Assembly (NCBI GenBank): GCA_020186115.1
Contig: WSYJ01000164.1
Location: 1 to 64,000 of the forward strand
DNA length: 64,000 nucleotides
Source: Histomonas meleagridis
Taxonomy: Eukaryota > Parabasalia > Tritrichomonadida > Dientamoebidae
Direction: 5' to 3'
Below the pieces are notes generated by a model. The model saw only the letters and a program-made list of their open reading frames with translations. It was not told the origin of the DNA and did no database searches. Numbering within the stretch: the stretch's first letter is position 1; each line of letters starts with the position of its first letter. The translations under genes were made by a program, and so were the position numbers. Shown in pieces: positions 40,763-50,919 of the stretch.

Positions 40763-40800
40763 CCGTTTATTATTAACCGTTGTCATAAGCGGTTATCGGT
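40763..40800 (+). promoter_or_regulatory. Cluster of Myb-like motifs upstream of eL8 gene
   Basis: CCGTTTA at 40763, then AACCGTTG near 40775 and GCGGTTATCGG near 40789-40799, lie within 55 bp of the ATG. The short 5' region then reads CCTTCCTTTCGA directly before ATG. Confidence 0.45.
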
Positions 40801-40816
40801 TTGGCCTTCCTTTCGA

Positions 40817-41548
40817 ATGTCACGAAGAACAGCTCGTGCTCAACCAGAAAAAGTTATTTTGGATGCTGATATCAAGAACCAAGACTTCTTATTCACACAA
40901 GAAAAGAAGCAGGCTAAGGTTGTTGCAGCATCTAAAGTTCGTTTCCCCAAGTATGTCCGCATCCAACGCCAACGTCGTATCCTCATGAAGCGTCTTAAGG
41001 TCCCACCACCAGTGAACCATTTCAACCATGCTGTTGATAAGGCTACTGCTGTTCAAATCTTCAAGTTCCTTGAAAAGTATCGCCCAGAAACAAAGGCAGA
41101 AAAGAAACTCCGTCTCAAAGCAGCCGCTGAAAAGTCTGAAAAATCACTTGCTCCAGCTGATGTTTCTGCTAAGAAAGCACTTTCTTATGGTATCAAGGAT
41201 GTAACATCTCTTGTTGAAGCTAAGAAAGCAAGCCTTGTTGTCATTGCTCATGATGTAGATCCAATCGAAATTGTTATATGGCTCCCAGCTCTTTGCCGCA
41301 AGCTTGACATCCCATATGTTATTGTCAAATCAAAGGCTCGTCTCGGTAAAGTCGTCGGTATGAAGACATGCACATGCATTGCTGTTTCTGATGTTCGTCC
41401 TGAAGACCGCAAGGCTCTTTCACAGATTGTTGATTCAGTCAATGCTAACTTCCTCATGAAATACAAGGAAGAAATGCATCACTGGGGTGGTGGTGAACTT
41501 AGCGAAAAGACAATCGCAAAACTCCGCGCTCAAGGAAAGCATGAGTAA
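40817..41548 (+). CDS. RPL7A: 60S ribosomal protein eL8 (L7a)
   Basis: 243 residues. The N-terminal basic part ('FPKYVRIQRQRRILMKRLKV', 'PPPVNHFNHAVDKATA') and the C-terminal L7Ae-type RNA-binding domain ('SLVVIAHDVDPIEIVIWLPA', 'VPYVIVKSKARLG'-like segment at residues 175-190, 'TCTCIAVSDVRPEDR') match eL8. The length agrees with the family (about 250-270). Codon use is enriched in C-ending codons compared with neighbours, typical of strong expression. Its stop is in TAAA context. Confidence 0.97.
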   Translation: MSRRTARAQPEKVILDADIKNQDFLFTQEKKQAKVVAASKVRFPKYVRIQRQRRILMKRLKVPPPVNHFNHAVDKATAVQIFKFLEKYRPETKAEKKLRLKAAAEKSEKSLAPADVSAKKALSYGIKDVTSLVEAKKASLVVIAHDVDPIEIVIWLPALCRKLDIPYVIVKSKARLGKVVGMKTCTCIAVSDVRPEDRKALSQIVDSVNANFLMKYKEEMHHWGGGELSEKTIAKLRAQGKHE

Positions 41549-42071
41549 ACAAAGAAATTTTGAAATTAAATTTCAATACAACGATAATTTTTTTCAGAAA
41601 AGAACGATTTTTTGAGATTGAATTTTTTGTTCTTTTGGATTCTGATAAAAAATTATTTCTAAATTCTTCTTATAGCTGATTATTTAAAAAAATAGATCTG
41701 AGCTAGCTAAATATTTTGAAAGTCTCGTGGTTTATTCCTAAATAAATAAAATTTGACCATTTTTACATTAAGTAAAATGCACATTTAAAATGATTTTCCT
41801 AAAAAATTATTGTTACTTTGATTGGTACTAAATGATTAATTAGGCTTAAGATCGTATGAAAAAAAATCATTTTGAACAAATCAATCAAACCGAAAAATAT
41901 TAAACGAATTACATTAATGCCTTTAAAGCCCTTGTCTCTTTCTTGCATAAAAAACATATTAAAAATAAAGAATAATGAATTCTTTACCGATTCCGATTAT
42001 TTTCTTCTTTCATGTTCACTTTTTGTTTACCCCTTTTTCGCTTTTTCTGTTGTTGTAAACTTCCAAAACCC
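41549..42071. other. Intergenic and probable 5' leader of Rab gene
   Basis: AT-rich. An upstream in-frame ATG at 42012 would add 20 Cys/Phe-rich residues to the Rab; TTCACTTTTTG at 42014 resembles an initiator, which would make that ATG part of the leader. Confidence 0.4.
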
Positions 42072-42653
42072 ATGAACAGTGATGCAGAAAGTTCCCACAA
42101 AGTTGTGATGCTTGGATCTTCAAGCGTAGGGAAAACAAGTATTGTTCTACAATTGCATGAAAAAGTATTTAAAAGAATGGTTACTCCAACAGTTGGATCT
42201 GGTGTAATAATGGAAGAAATATCAACACACAAAGGAATCGTTCAATTACGTATATGGGACACTGCTGGGGAAGAGCGGTATAGAACATTCACCGGTTTAT
42301 ATTCAAGATCTGCTTCAGCAGGAATTATTGTTTTTGACATTACAGAACCAAGCTCTTTTGAATCATTGAATTCATGGATACGGGAATTTAAAAATAATGC
42401 ACTTGAAAACGCACCTTTATATTTGGTTGGGAATAAGATTGATTTGGTAGATCAGAGAATGGTATCAAATGAAGAAGCAAAAAACTTTGCAATACAGAAC
42501 GGACTAAAGTACTTTGAGGTATCCGCTAAGACAGGTGAAAATGTTGAATTACTTTTTACTGATCTTGCAACAGAATTAGGTCCGAAAATTATGCCTATTG
42601 ATGAATTGGCTCCAGTAATTAGCACGCCAAGAGACAGTGGATGTAATTGTTAA
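42072..42653 (+). CDS. Rab-family small GTPase
   Basis: 193 residues from the ATG at 42072 ('MNSDAESSHKVVMLG'). G1 is 'GSSSVGKTS' (Lys21, Thr22). The switch II/G3 motif is 'WDTAGEERYRTFTGLYSRSA', with Glu where most Rabs have the catalytic Gln. G4 is 'GNKIDL' and G5 'VSAKTGEN'. The C-terminus is 'DSGCNC', a CXC double-prenylation site. It regulates a vesicle-trafficking step. The subfamily is Rab5/Rab21/22-like at most; this is uncertain. The Gln-to-Glu change may slow intrinsic GTP hydrolysis. The alternative start at 42012 is less likely. Its stop is in TAAA context. Confidence 0.9.
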   Translation: MNSDAESSHKVVMLGSSSVGKTSIVLQLHEKVFKRMVTPTVGSGVIMEEISTHKGIVQLRIWDTAGEERYRTFTGLYSRSASAGIIVFDITEPSSFESLNSWIREFKNNALENAPLYLVGNKIDLVDQRMVSNEEAKNFAIQNGLKYFEVSAKTGENVELLFTDLATELGPKIMPIDELAPVISTPRDSGCNC

Positions 42654-43240
42654 ATTGCAAATAATTTTTAGTAAAAAACAATTTCTGTGGTTACTCATTT
42701 GATATATTAATTAAGTGCGATTTGATACAAAACAACAACAAATAAAATTGAGTTTTCAAAATAGTTGAACTATTATATTTATTAGTAAACAGCAGTGAAA
42801 AACATGTAGGCCGACACCTTAATATAACTTACATCTACACTGTAGCATTATTCATAGAGAACATACTTAGTAATATATATTTAATAAATTTTTTTTCGAT
42901 TTAATTTTGTGATTTTCGCAATATTCCTATTTGTCACTCATTTCACTAAGGAGAACGTTAACAATAAAAAAATCTTTTCAAGAAAATCGATTTTCTTTTC
43001 ATATTTTAATTAATTCATATTTTTGGGACTGAACATATGTTAAAATTTCTATTTGCTAACAAACTATATAAAAATTTATGATTTATCTAAAGTTTTGTTG
43101 TCGGTCTACAGGTTTTTCACGGTAGTCAATCAAAAATAATATATTTATATTGTGGCTATATAACACTAAGACATTTGCTATTTAATTTTGTACTAATGAA
43201 TTATTAATAAAGAAAATAATTGAATCTTGATTAAATTTTA
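42654..43240. other. Intergenic between convergent genes
   Basis: 587 bp, AT-rich, without ORFs. It has a brief less AT-rich stretch near 42808-42845 (TGTAGGCCGACACCTTAAT). No RNA gene was identified. Confidence 0.4.
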
Positions 43241-44566
43241 TTAGGAATTGTTTTTCTTGTGCAAAATGATAGCAGTAGCTACACCAGCAATGATGATTAT
43301 GCACACTATTACAATACCAACGATTAGTCCTACATTAGATCCTTTCTCATTTTTATTAGCCGAAGCTGTTGAATTTGTTGATCGTGTTTTATTTTCTTTT
43401 GATATTTGCTTTTGATCTAATTTTGGTGCGCCAGTAACTTTTTGTTGTATTGGATCAATACTTTGGGCTGGTGAATGGAGTGAAATTTTAGATGGATCTG
43501 TTGGTGCATTTGGATTTTGTTGTGTAATTTTTCCATCCGTTGATGATTGTTCCTTGGGTTCTTGTTGAAGTGGACCAACAATTTGTTCTTTATCTTTATA
43601 CACTTCGAAAGTCCTGTCTTCTTTTACTACAAAATTATTAAATCCTGCTAATGACTTTTCATCAAAAAGTTTTCTGCTTTTTGGTGTTGTATATATAAAG
43701 AGTTTTAATTTCGACGCTTGATTTTTATCATCTTTTAATACAATTTTTGTTGAATTGATGACTTCATTATTTAGATATTTTTCTAAGTTAATATAACCAT
43801 CAACATCAAAACCATCTAAATAATTATTATATAAACTAAAAGATGGATTTTCGAAATATATATCCATATTAGAATTTTCAATTTCGTTTGTCATATCAAC
43901 AATGATTTCTTTGGGTGAATCTATATATGGATTTATAAATATTGAACTCAAACTGATTTCATTATCAATTTGAATGTTTTCCTTTGTAATCTTTATTTCA
44001 TTGATGGAATCATAGTAAGCAAAAATTTTTTCTGCTGTGATAGTTTTTGTCAATGATAAAGGAGCAATAATAGTTTCACTACTTATCTTTCCGCCTTCAT
44101 ATGACTTGACGAAAAGAATTTTTGCTTTCATATTGCCATTTATTACAATAGGAACATCAAAAACAAGAACAGGAATTGAATCATAGTTCATTTTCCCATC
44201 TACATAAACTTTATCGACCGCTTCTAATGCTTTTATAACAATTTTGGTTCCTGAAATACCAGAAAGATCAATTGGTGTTTTTTGATTATCAGCTCCAATA
44301 TATATAATAGCAGTGTCGATTCCTGTAACTTCATTCTTAATGTTTTTAATTTCACTTAATTCCCTGTATATAAAGTATTTTTCATATTGTTCACTGATGG
44401 TTCTTAATGTTTCACATTTTTTATCTTGGGGATTGTTATTGCATTTGTTATTATAAATTTCTCTTAATTTAAATTTTTCATCATCATGTTTGGATTTATT
44501 ACCATAATAAATGAATTTATGTTTAATTTCTTTACTGAAAATTGTTGTTATGAACAAAAGAATCAT
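43241..44566 (-). CDS. Type I membrane surface protein, unknown
   Basis: From the ATG at 44566 this gives 441 residues. A signal peptide ('MILLFITTIFS') is followed by an ectodomain of about 390 residues rich in Ile/Asn/Asp/Lys and beta-strand-like segments ('ISGTKIVIKALEAVDKVYVD', 'EIIVDMTNEIENSNMDIYF'), suggesting a beta-helix or beta-sandwich. Then come a Gln/Pro/Ser-rich stalk with Ser-Thr-Asn ('TRSTNSTASANKNEKGSN'), one transmembrane helix ('VGLIVGIVIVCIIIIAGVAT') and a short basic tail 'ILHKKNNS'. This layout fits a trichomonad surface or lysosomal glycoprotein. No family was recognised. Confidence 0.75.
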   Translation of the reverse strand: MILLFITTIFSKEIKHKFIYYGNKSKHDDEKFKLREIYNNKCNNNPQDKKCETLRTISEQYEKYFIYRELSEIKNIKNEVTGIDTAIIYIGADNQKTPIDLSGISGTKIVIKALEAVDKVYVDGKMNYDSIPVLVFDVPIVINGNMKAKILFVKSYEGGKISSETIIAPLSLTKTITAEKIFAYYDSINEIKITKENIQIDNEISLSSIFINPYIDSPKEIIVDMTNEIENSNMDIYFENPSFSLYNNYLDGFDVDGYINLEKYLNNEVINSTKIVLKDDKNQASKLKLFIYTTPKSRKLFDEKSLAGFNNFVVKEDRTFEVYKDKEQIVGPLQQEPKEQSSTDGKITQQNPNAPTDPSKISLHSPAQSIDPIQQKVTGAPKLDQKQISKENKTRSTNSTASANKNEKGSNVGLIVGIVIVCIIIIAGVATAIILHKKNNS

Positions 44567-44572
44567 TAACAA

Positions 44573-44922
44573 AAAATGATGTGAGTTATTTGTGAAATGT
44601 TTAAGTTTTTTTTTTTTCTTTTGTGAATATCATAATGTATTAATAAAATCAAAAGTTTCATTTGAAAAATACACAAGATATGTTTAAAAATTTATATCAT
44701 AATTCTCAAATTGGTTCAAAAAAATAAAATATAGTTTTTATTCATTATAAAAGTCTGAATTTTCAAATTAATTTAAATGCTAAGCATATATTGAATATTA
44801 AAAGTTTCTCCATATAATAAATAAAGAAGAAATTCAATGCATACTTTCATGTTTTTAAATGCCTTATAAAACTTATTTTCCAAATTCTAAAAAAAGACTT
44901 ATCAAAATGTGTGTGCATATAT
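44573..44922. other. Intergenic
   Basis: AT-rich 350 bp between two minus-strand genes, with a poly-T run near 44608-44618. Nothing recognised. Confidence 0.4.
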
Positions 44923-45726
44923 TCAATTTGAGTTTATTCCAATATCATTATGATTTTTATATAGTTTACTTTGGAACATTAAAATTAAATCACATATCAT
45001 TGGCCCTATTGCTCCTAAAAGATATGGGAGTTGTGACCATAAATAATCAATTTTAAAACTTTTAATTAAGACTGAAAAAATGTATGATATATTTCCAAGA
45101 ACTGATAATAAGATAAAATAAATATTAATATCACCAATTGTTTTATATTTACAATTCATTAAAACCTGTGGAATACGCGATCCAAAATAAATTCCAAATG
45201 AAATCCAACCAAATATTGTTCCAATCAGTTCCTTTCCTTTGTAAGGTTTGTTTAACTCCAAAGAATAAGACAACTGTGCAGTGAATAATAATGAATTTAC
45301 AGGGAAATGATACCAAATATAATTTGGTATTTCATTAGTTTTCTCATTATTAAAATTTTCTTCTATATCTTTCTCTATACAACATTTATGAATTACATGT
45401 TGATAATATAGGTATTGAATAAACAGAATTCCATCAAGAATTAAAAATACAAAGCCTAAGACAATTTGAGTTGAGAGAATATCTTTTTTAACAAACAGTC
45501 CAATGAGACCAATTATGTCACCAATAAAGATCAAAGTAAAAAATAAAGGTGAAATCCCTTCAACTCTTTTAAGCATGCAATTTTGGAAAATTTGTGGTGA
45601 CGAACATGAAAGCCAGAATACGATTGAAATAATACCAATTCCAAAGCTGATTTTATCACTTGTAGTTAAAACACATTCTCCGAAAACCTTTTCAATAAAT
45701 ATTATTGAACCATTTGGACATTTCAT
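44923..45726 (-). CDS. PQ-loop membrane transporter (PQLC2/SLC66-like)
   Basis: 267 residues from the ATG at 45726 ('MKCPNGSIIFIEKVFGEC'). About seven hydrophobic segments occur in two halves. Each half carries a PQ motif: 'WLSCSSPQIFQNCMLKRVEG' in the first and 'FGSRIPQVLMNCKYKTIGDI' in the second. This is the layout of the SLC66/PQLC2-Ypq family, which exports cationic amino acids from lysosomes or vacuoles. The 'ISPLFF' after the first PQ is also typical. The substrate cannot be read from the sequence. The stop is TGA. Confidence 0.85.
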   Translation of the reverse strand: MKCPNGSIIFIEKVFGECVLTTSDKISFGIGIISIVFWLSCSSPQIFQNCMLKRVEGISPLFFTLIFIGDIIGLIGLFVKKDILSTQIVLGFVFLILDGILFIQYLYYQHVIHKCCIEKDIEENFNNEKTNEIPNYIWYHFPVNSLLFTAQLSYSLELNKPYKGKELIGTIFGWISFGIYFGSRIPQVLMNCKYKTIGDINIYFILLSVLGNISYIFSVLIKSFKIDYLWSQLPYLLGAIGPMICDLILMFQSKLYKNHNDIGINSN

Positions 45727-45830
45727 TAAAATGAGATCAAAACATAATTCTATTATCAAACAATTTTTCCTAAAAGAGGAGGATGAAAATTATCATTAAC
45801 AAACATAAACTAAAAAACGAATTCAAATAT

Positions 45831-48209
45831 TTATTCATTTTCGGTTTCCATTAACAATTTTTCACATATTTCATCAGCTTCTTTATGATAATTTTTTTGT
45901 TCCTTTAAATTCTTTTTCAACGAATCTTTAAACGATTCAATTCTCAGACAATTTCTAATTAATTTTTCCATTTCAGATCTCATTTCAATACTATCATCAT
46001 CGATAAATATCAACAAATCGTTCCATTTGTCATCGATATTTACATTATTACATTTCGGTAAATATTCGGCCATAATTTTCACAGCCAAAATTCGAATAGT
46101 TAATAAGTTATCGTCCATTCTTTGTCTAATAGCAGAATAAATTTTATCGAAATCATTGGCGTTAAAATCGATTCTCTTAATAAAGTGTAACATTGCTTTC
46201 ATCCCTGCAACTCGAACTTCATCTGCCCATGTATCATCCATCGATGATAAGATCATTGGTAAAATTTTCTCTTCATTTCTTTTAAGCGTTTCTTCATTAA
46301 TTCCATTATATTTAATAATGGATGAAAGTGATAAAGTTGAATTTTCTCGAAAACAAATTTTATCTTTTCCTGGATACCAAACCATTCCTTCCAATATTAC
46401 GTCGATAAAGTCATCATTTAAGTTAGAAAAGATTTTACGTTTTGACAATTTGATTATTAATTCATAAAGTTCCGATTTAACATTTGATGAATTTGTACTT
46501 TTTATTGTATCAATTAATATATTACAAATAAGTTCTTGGTTTTCTTGTACTGATATAATTGGTGCAATTAATAGTAATTGCGATAAGTATTGTGGTGTTA
46601 TATCTTCCATCTTTAATAATGTTTGGATATGTTGTGAAAATATTATCGAAATCGATTCATCAAATACATTTTCAAATAATTGTAATGAATTTGTACTTTC
46701 ACAAAGTTTTAATATGAAATGTAAAAGTTTCGACGTATTATTAGTTGAATAAGTTTTCGATTTTCTAATTATTGCTATTGTTAATTGGATTAATGAATCA
46801 TTACATTCTAAACATTCATAAATATGTGAATTAATACATTGTGTTAATATATTATCTAAAAATTCATCACTAATTATACTATTGCGTACGATAACTATCA
46901 AAAGTAAAATAATTTCTTTTGGTCCTTCGTTTGTAATTTTGGGTAAAAATATATTAATAATGTCATCACAATTAACATCATATGAAGCAACAGATGCAGT
47001 GTCAAGTGCATTTTGTTGATCTCCTCTCATATCTCGTAATGAAAAATATAAACGCTGAAATATTTGTGGAATATAATTTGTGATATTCATATGCGAAATA
47101 TATAAAATTGAAATAAGTGATGAAAACCCATAAATTCGATTCGTTTCTTTCCAATCAGTTAACATTGGTAAAAGTAAATCCATAAATTTGTTGATATTAT
47201 CGCATATAATTCGGATAATTCCAGTGGAAAGAAAATGATTTTGATCAAATTGAAACGTTTCATTTGATGTTATAGAATTATCTTGTTCATATTGTTGCGC
47301 AATTTTACATATGGAATCATATGAAAGAATCGCTTCTTCAGTAGTAGATGAACTAATTTGATTTGGTGGTATAGGTATTAATGGACGTAGAAAATATAAA
47401 ATTGGAAGAAGAAGTGGATAATATAATAAATGTCGATGCTCATGTGAAACTAAAAGATTTACACAAAATTCAATAACACCTTTGCGGACTTCAGAATTAG
47501 TATCATCCGTAAGAAATTGAAGTATGTCTTTGAGCTTGTCGATTGATTCAATTTCGCCAGTTTTGGCGTAAAGCACTGAAAGTGACGATACCGATAGCTT
47601 ACGCACTTCATAATGCTTATGAAGACAATTCGGAATGATTGAATTGATAAGAGTAACAGAAACTTGTTGCAAAGACTCAGGAGAAGTAACTTCCATAAGT
47701 GAATTTAAAACATAACAACCAGTTTTCTTCATTTTGGCATCAGTAGCTTTAAAAGAAACAGTTAGAGGAGAAGAGAGCATTTCTGTATAATCGTTAAGGC
47801 TGATTTCTTGTGAATCTTTTGGAACCATTTTGATTATTTCCCATATAAGCTTTAATAAAGAAAGACGAATTTGTTCAGCTGGCTCTATATCTTCACTTTC
47901 AAGACGTGAAACAAGTTTTGGGAAAATAATTTGAAAAATTTGATGAATAAAATTTGTTCCTAATTGTTTAATATAAGATTGAATTATTTTAACACAACTT
48001 TCACGCACACTTTCTGTCTCATTTGAAATATGGTGTAATACAGGTAATAGAACATCATTAATAAATTGTTCAGGTGATGATATTAAAGAAGGATAAACAG
48101 GAATATTTTCTAATTGAGAAGCAGCACGAATCTTTGCACTACGGATTGGGTTATCGAGTTGTTTAATTAATCTTTCAACTTCGTGAAGTGGAACAATTTT
48201 TTTAGTCAT
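45831..48209 (-). CDS. DNAAF5: HEAT-repeat protein, DNAAF5/HEATR2-like
   Basis: 792 residues made almost wholly of HEAT-type helix pairs. Segments such as 'NCLHKHYEVRKLSVSSLSVL', 'DDTNSEVRKGVIEFCVNLL' and the C-terminal 'KEQKNYHKEADEICEKLL' run parallel to HEATR2/DNAAF5 (its 'SHQHSKVRVAVIEATG', 'VRRAVTTVVGGWLL' and 'HRSATYCEQLL' regions, from memory). DNAAF5 is a cytoplasmic factor needed to preassemble axonemal dynein arms, and trichomonads have motile flagella. An alternative is another HEAT scaffold such as PP2A-A, but the length and C-terminus fit less well. Its stop is in TAAA context. Confidence 0.7.
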   Translation of the reverse strand: MTKKIVPLHEVERLIKQLDNPIRSAKIRAASQLENIPVYPSLISSPEQFINDVLLPVLHHISNETESVRESCVKIIQSYIKQLGTNFIHQIFQIIFPKLVSRLESEDIEPAEQIRLSLLKLIWEIIKMVPKDSQEISLNDYTEMLSSPLTVSFKATDAKMKKTGCYVLNSLMEVTSPESLQQVSVTLINSIIPNCLHKHYEVRKLSVSSLSVLYAKTGEIESIDKLKDILQFLTDDTNSEVRKGVIEFCVNLLVSHEHRHLLYYPLLLPILYFLRPLIPIPPNQISSSTTEEAILSYDSICKIAQQYEQDNSITSNETFQFDQNHFLSTGIIRIICDNINKFMDLLLPMLTDWKETNRIYGFSSLISILYISHMNITNYIPQIFQRLYFSLRDMRGDQQNALDTASVASYDVNCDDIINIFLPKITNEGPKEIILLLIVIVRNSIISDEFLDNILTQCINSHIYECLECNDSLIQLTIAIIRKSKTYSTNNTSKLLHFILKLCESTNSLQLFENVFDESISIIFSQHIQTLLKMEDITPQYLSQLLLIAPIISVQENQELICNILIDTIKSTNSSNVKSELYELIIKLSKRKIFSNLNDDFIDVILEGMVWYPGKDKICFRENSTLSLSSIIKYNGINEETLKRNEEKILPMILSSMDDTWADEVRVAGMKAMLHFIKRIDFNANDFDKIYSAIRQRMDDNLLTIRILAVKIMAEYLPKCNNVNIDDKWNDLLIFIDDDSIEMRSEMEKLIRNCLRIESFKDSLKKNLKEQKNYHKEADEICEKLLMETENE

Positions 48210-48756
48210 TAAAAAGTGAGTTCATTTAATAACGTACGCATAAATGGTCTCAAGAGACCGATTAGAACACGTTTAAAAAGTTTCAAAGAATATATCGTTT
48301 AAGTTGAAAAAGTGTTATCTATTGATACAAAAAGTGTACTTCTTAATGGCGGTGTAGAACAAAAACCAGAAATTCTTGTAATGATTTGATATCAATATCG
48401 TAAATGTCCTTAATTTATATCTTTAAATGATGATACTATTCTTTTGTTTAAAGAAGCTAATCCAGTATTTGAACTTGTGCATCTATTTTGAATTTTATTT
48501 TTCTTCTTTGTATAAATGGAATTAAACTTTCAATGCAGTTCGCGCGAACGTAAATCATTTATTTTTCTTTTCGATTAAAATTATAAAAATTTTGATAATA
48601 ATTTTCAAAAATTAATTTTTTTAGAAAACTAAGCTAAGCATAGCTAATAAATGTGTGGCACATTGTTATTTATTAAAAAAGTCGATAAAATTATAACAAA
48701 TAATGATTTTAGAACAACGAAATTGATAATTGTGAAATTCACTCATAAAAGTGCCA
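48210..48756. other. Divergent intergenic region with decayed coding-like segment
   Basis: Between the DNAAF5-like and cullin start codons. At about 48305-48490 the plus strand reads coding-like peptides ('VLSIDTKSVLLNGGVEQKPE', 'LNDDTILLFKEANPVFELVH') interrupted by several stops, probably a gene relic of unknown origin. TTCACTCATAAAAG (48738-48751) just before the cullin ATG fits an initiator. Confidence 0.45.
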
Positions 48757-50919
48757 ATGCCACGTAAAATCAAAAAAGAAAACAAATCAAAAGAAGAATC
48801 AAATTCTATTGTGAAAGTGGCAACATATCCCCAAGCGCAATCACAAAAAGAGTTATCTGATACATTATTAGGGTTCAAAATTATTGAGCCAATAATTCCC
48901 AAAACATTTCAAACACCTTTTAATATTCCATCCAAACCAGGCATCACCGAATTCAAAGAAAACATGTTACCGCTCATCCATTCTGTTCTTTATTCAGAAC
49001 GACAACCTTCGATAACATATTCCAACCATTTATTTTTCAGAGCACTCAGTAAAACCAATTATTCGCAAGAAGCCACAAACATTTTGTCCTCACTCTTCCG
49101 TCAATTTAGTGAAGAAATTCCATCACATATTATAAAATTTAATAATTCCATCGAAATTGGCGAATATTGGGAAAATGTCATTTCCAGAACAACAAATTTA
49201 ACATTTCTCCTTTATCCACTTTTCGGAACGACCACAGATATATTTACAAATTTCATAAATGATGCATTTCTTCATAACGAAGACGCATATGTTACTGCTT
49301 GTCAACATGCCATTACTTCGTACAATGAGTTACGTGACACCGGAGACATGACATCACTTATTCCGATTTCCAATTTTCTCAAATCGAATGTTCTTTTTCC
49401 CAAACATTTCATACCAATGTTCATCCAATCCATTGTTAATTACTTACGTCCGATCATTAACATGGAGTATGAGAAACCATTTTCGGAATATCTTACGAAT
49501 TCATTAGAAATAATATCAAATGAACTTCAAAATGTCCAAATTTTCGATCATAAAAATCTTCTTCAAACACTTGAGTTCCAACTTCATAAACTTATCTACA
49601 GTGATAAACTTAAGGAAATATATGCCAACGATTTACGTCCATCATTAAATGAACATGACTCCAATAGTATTATACAATGTGCGAAACTTTCACGAGAAAC
49701 GAATACATTCCAAAGTTTTCTCCATGAAATTTCATTACTATTTGAAGAAGAAGCTATAAAATGTTTTAAGGCAAAGAACCCGATACAAAAGTTATTAAAT
49801 TTACATAACTCATTAATCGAATTATGTGATAAAGCATTCGGTCCACAAAGTTCACGAACTATTAAAGTCGCATTTGAACGAGGGTTTAATAGTGAGCCAG
49901 AAAACGTCGCAAGGCTTTTAGCGTTATCATTGAACAAGATATTTATTAATGAAAACGTTGATATCGAAACACTTGACAAATATTTTTATCTGTTTAAGAT
50001 GTTATCATTGAATGACGTCTTTGAAACTTATTATACGAAATTATTAACAAAGCGAATATTGTCATTAAAGAACTTTAATATTGAAGCAGAATATTATATC
50101 ATCAAGAAGTTTGAAGCCGAATGTAATTCGGATTATACTAAAAGAATGGAATCGATAATTAATGATTATAATAATTCAAATGAAATACAAAAGGAATTCA
50201 TAGGTAAATACAAGGAAAAGAATATAAAATTTGCTGCAATTATCTTATCAAAAGATTCTTGTGATTTCCATTATAACCCTTTAATTGGTCCACCAAAATG
50301 TTTAACAAAAGCATTTAAGTTATATACAAAGATTTATAAGGGGAACTTCAAAAGAAGAAACGTGGAATGGATTAACAGTCTGGCTAGAGTCACATTAAAG
50401 GCTTCTAACTTCCCGAATCTGGAGAAAGTTCATTGCTCTGGTGATTACGCATCAATTTTGATGTGCTTTAACGTCACCCGCCCTCAAAAACTGGAAAAAA
50501 TTGCTCAAAAATTGGGAGTCAACGATGAAAATGAAATTGAAAAGAAACTGACGGTTATGGAAACAAAAAAGTTCGGAAAGATTTTGCAATCAAAAAATGG
50601 CGAATACTCATTAAACTTAGGGTGCAATGCAGATAAAGCTGTACTGAATATGGGACTGGCATTCCATCAACTAAGTATGGAAGATGAAGTAAAGATATCA
50701 AAGGTAATCGCACAAAACAACGACTATCAACTGGACGCAGCAATTATGTTAGTGATAAAGCCAAATAAATCAATGGACCAAGAAGCATTAAAGACAAATG
50801 TAAGCGAAGTTGTTAACTTTAGATTGGACGATGATTACTTCCAAAGAAGACTCGCAATATTGAACAAAAAAGAATACGTGAAAATAGATCCGACAGGAAA
50901 AGTACATTATATCCCATAA
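48757..50919 (+). CDS. Cullin (ubiquitin ligase scaffold)
   Basis: 720 residues from the ATG at 48757, 18 nt after an initiator-like TTCACTCA. Cullin repeats form the N-terminal half. The cullin homology domain includes 'DKYFYLFKMLSLNDVFETYY' followed by 'TKLLTKRILSLKNFNIEAEY', the conserved 'F...Y...LakRLL' site, and 'IIKKFEAECNSDYTKRMESI' for 'LK.ecG..FT.klegM'. The C-terminal winged helix contains 'LDAAIMLVIKPNKSM' and ends 'KEYVKIDPTGKVHYIP' in place of the usual 'REYLER..N.Y.Y.A'. The neddylation lysine region ('VIKPNK') is recognisable but altered. The cullin subtype (1, 3 or 4) is not clear. Its stop is in TAAA context. Confidence 0.9.
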   Translation: MPRKIKKENKSKEESNSIVKVATYPQAQSQKELSDTLLGFKIIEPIIPKTFQTPFNIPSKPGITEFKENMLPLIHSVLYSERQPSITYSNHLFFRALSKTNYSQEATNILSSLFRQFSEEIPSHIIKFNNSIEIGEYWENVISRTTNLTFLLYPLFGTTTDIFTNFINDAFLHNEDAYVTACQHAITSYNELRDTGDMTSLIPISNFLKSNVLFPKHFIPMFIQSIVNYLRPIINMEYEKPFSEYLTNSLEIISNELQNVQIFDHKNLLQTLEFQLHKLIYSDKLKEIYANDLRPSLNEHDSNSIIQCAKLSRETNTFQSFLHEISLLFEEEAIKCFKAKNPIQKLLNLHNSLIELCDKAFGPQSSRTIKVAFERGFNSEPENVARLLALSLNKIFINENVDIETLDKYFYLFKMLSLNDVFETYYTKLLTKRILSLKNFNIEAEYYIIKKFEAECNSDYTKRMESIINDYNNSNEIQKEFIGKYKEKNIKFAAIILSKDSCDFHYNPLIGPPKCLTKAFKLYTKIYKGNFKRRNVEWINSLARVTLKASNFPNLEKVHCSGDYASILMCFNVTRPQKLEKIAQKLGVNDENEIEKKLTVMETKKFGKILQSKNGEYSLNLGCNADKAVLNMGLAFHQLSMEDEVKISKVIAQNNDYQLDAAIMLVIKPNKSMDQEALKTNVSEVVNFRLDDDYFQRRLAILNKKEYVKIDPTGKVHYIP

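Noticed and set aside
41872-42075. Plus-strand ORF before the Rab gene
   Set aside because: Low-complexity, no ATG in good context, and it overlaps the Rab leader in another frame.
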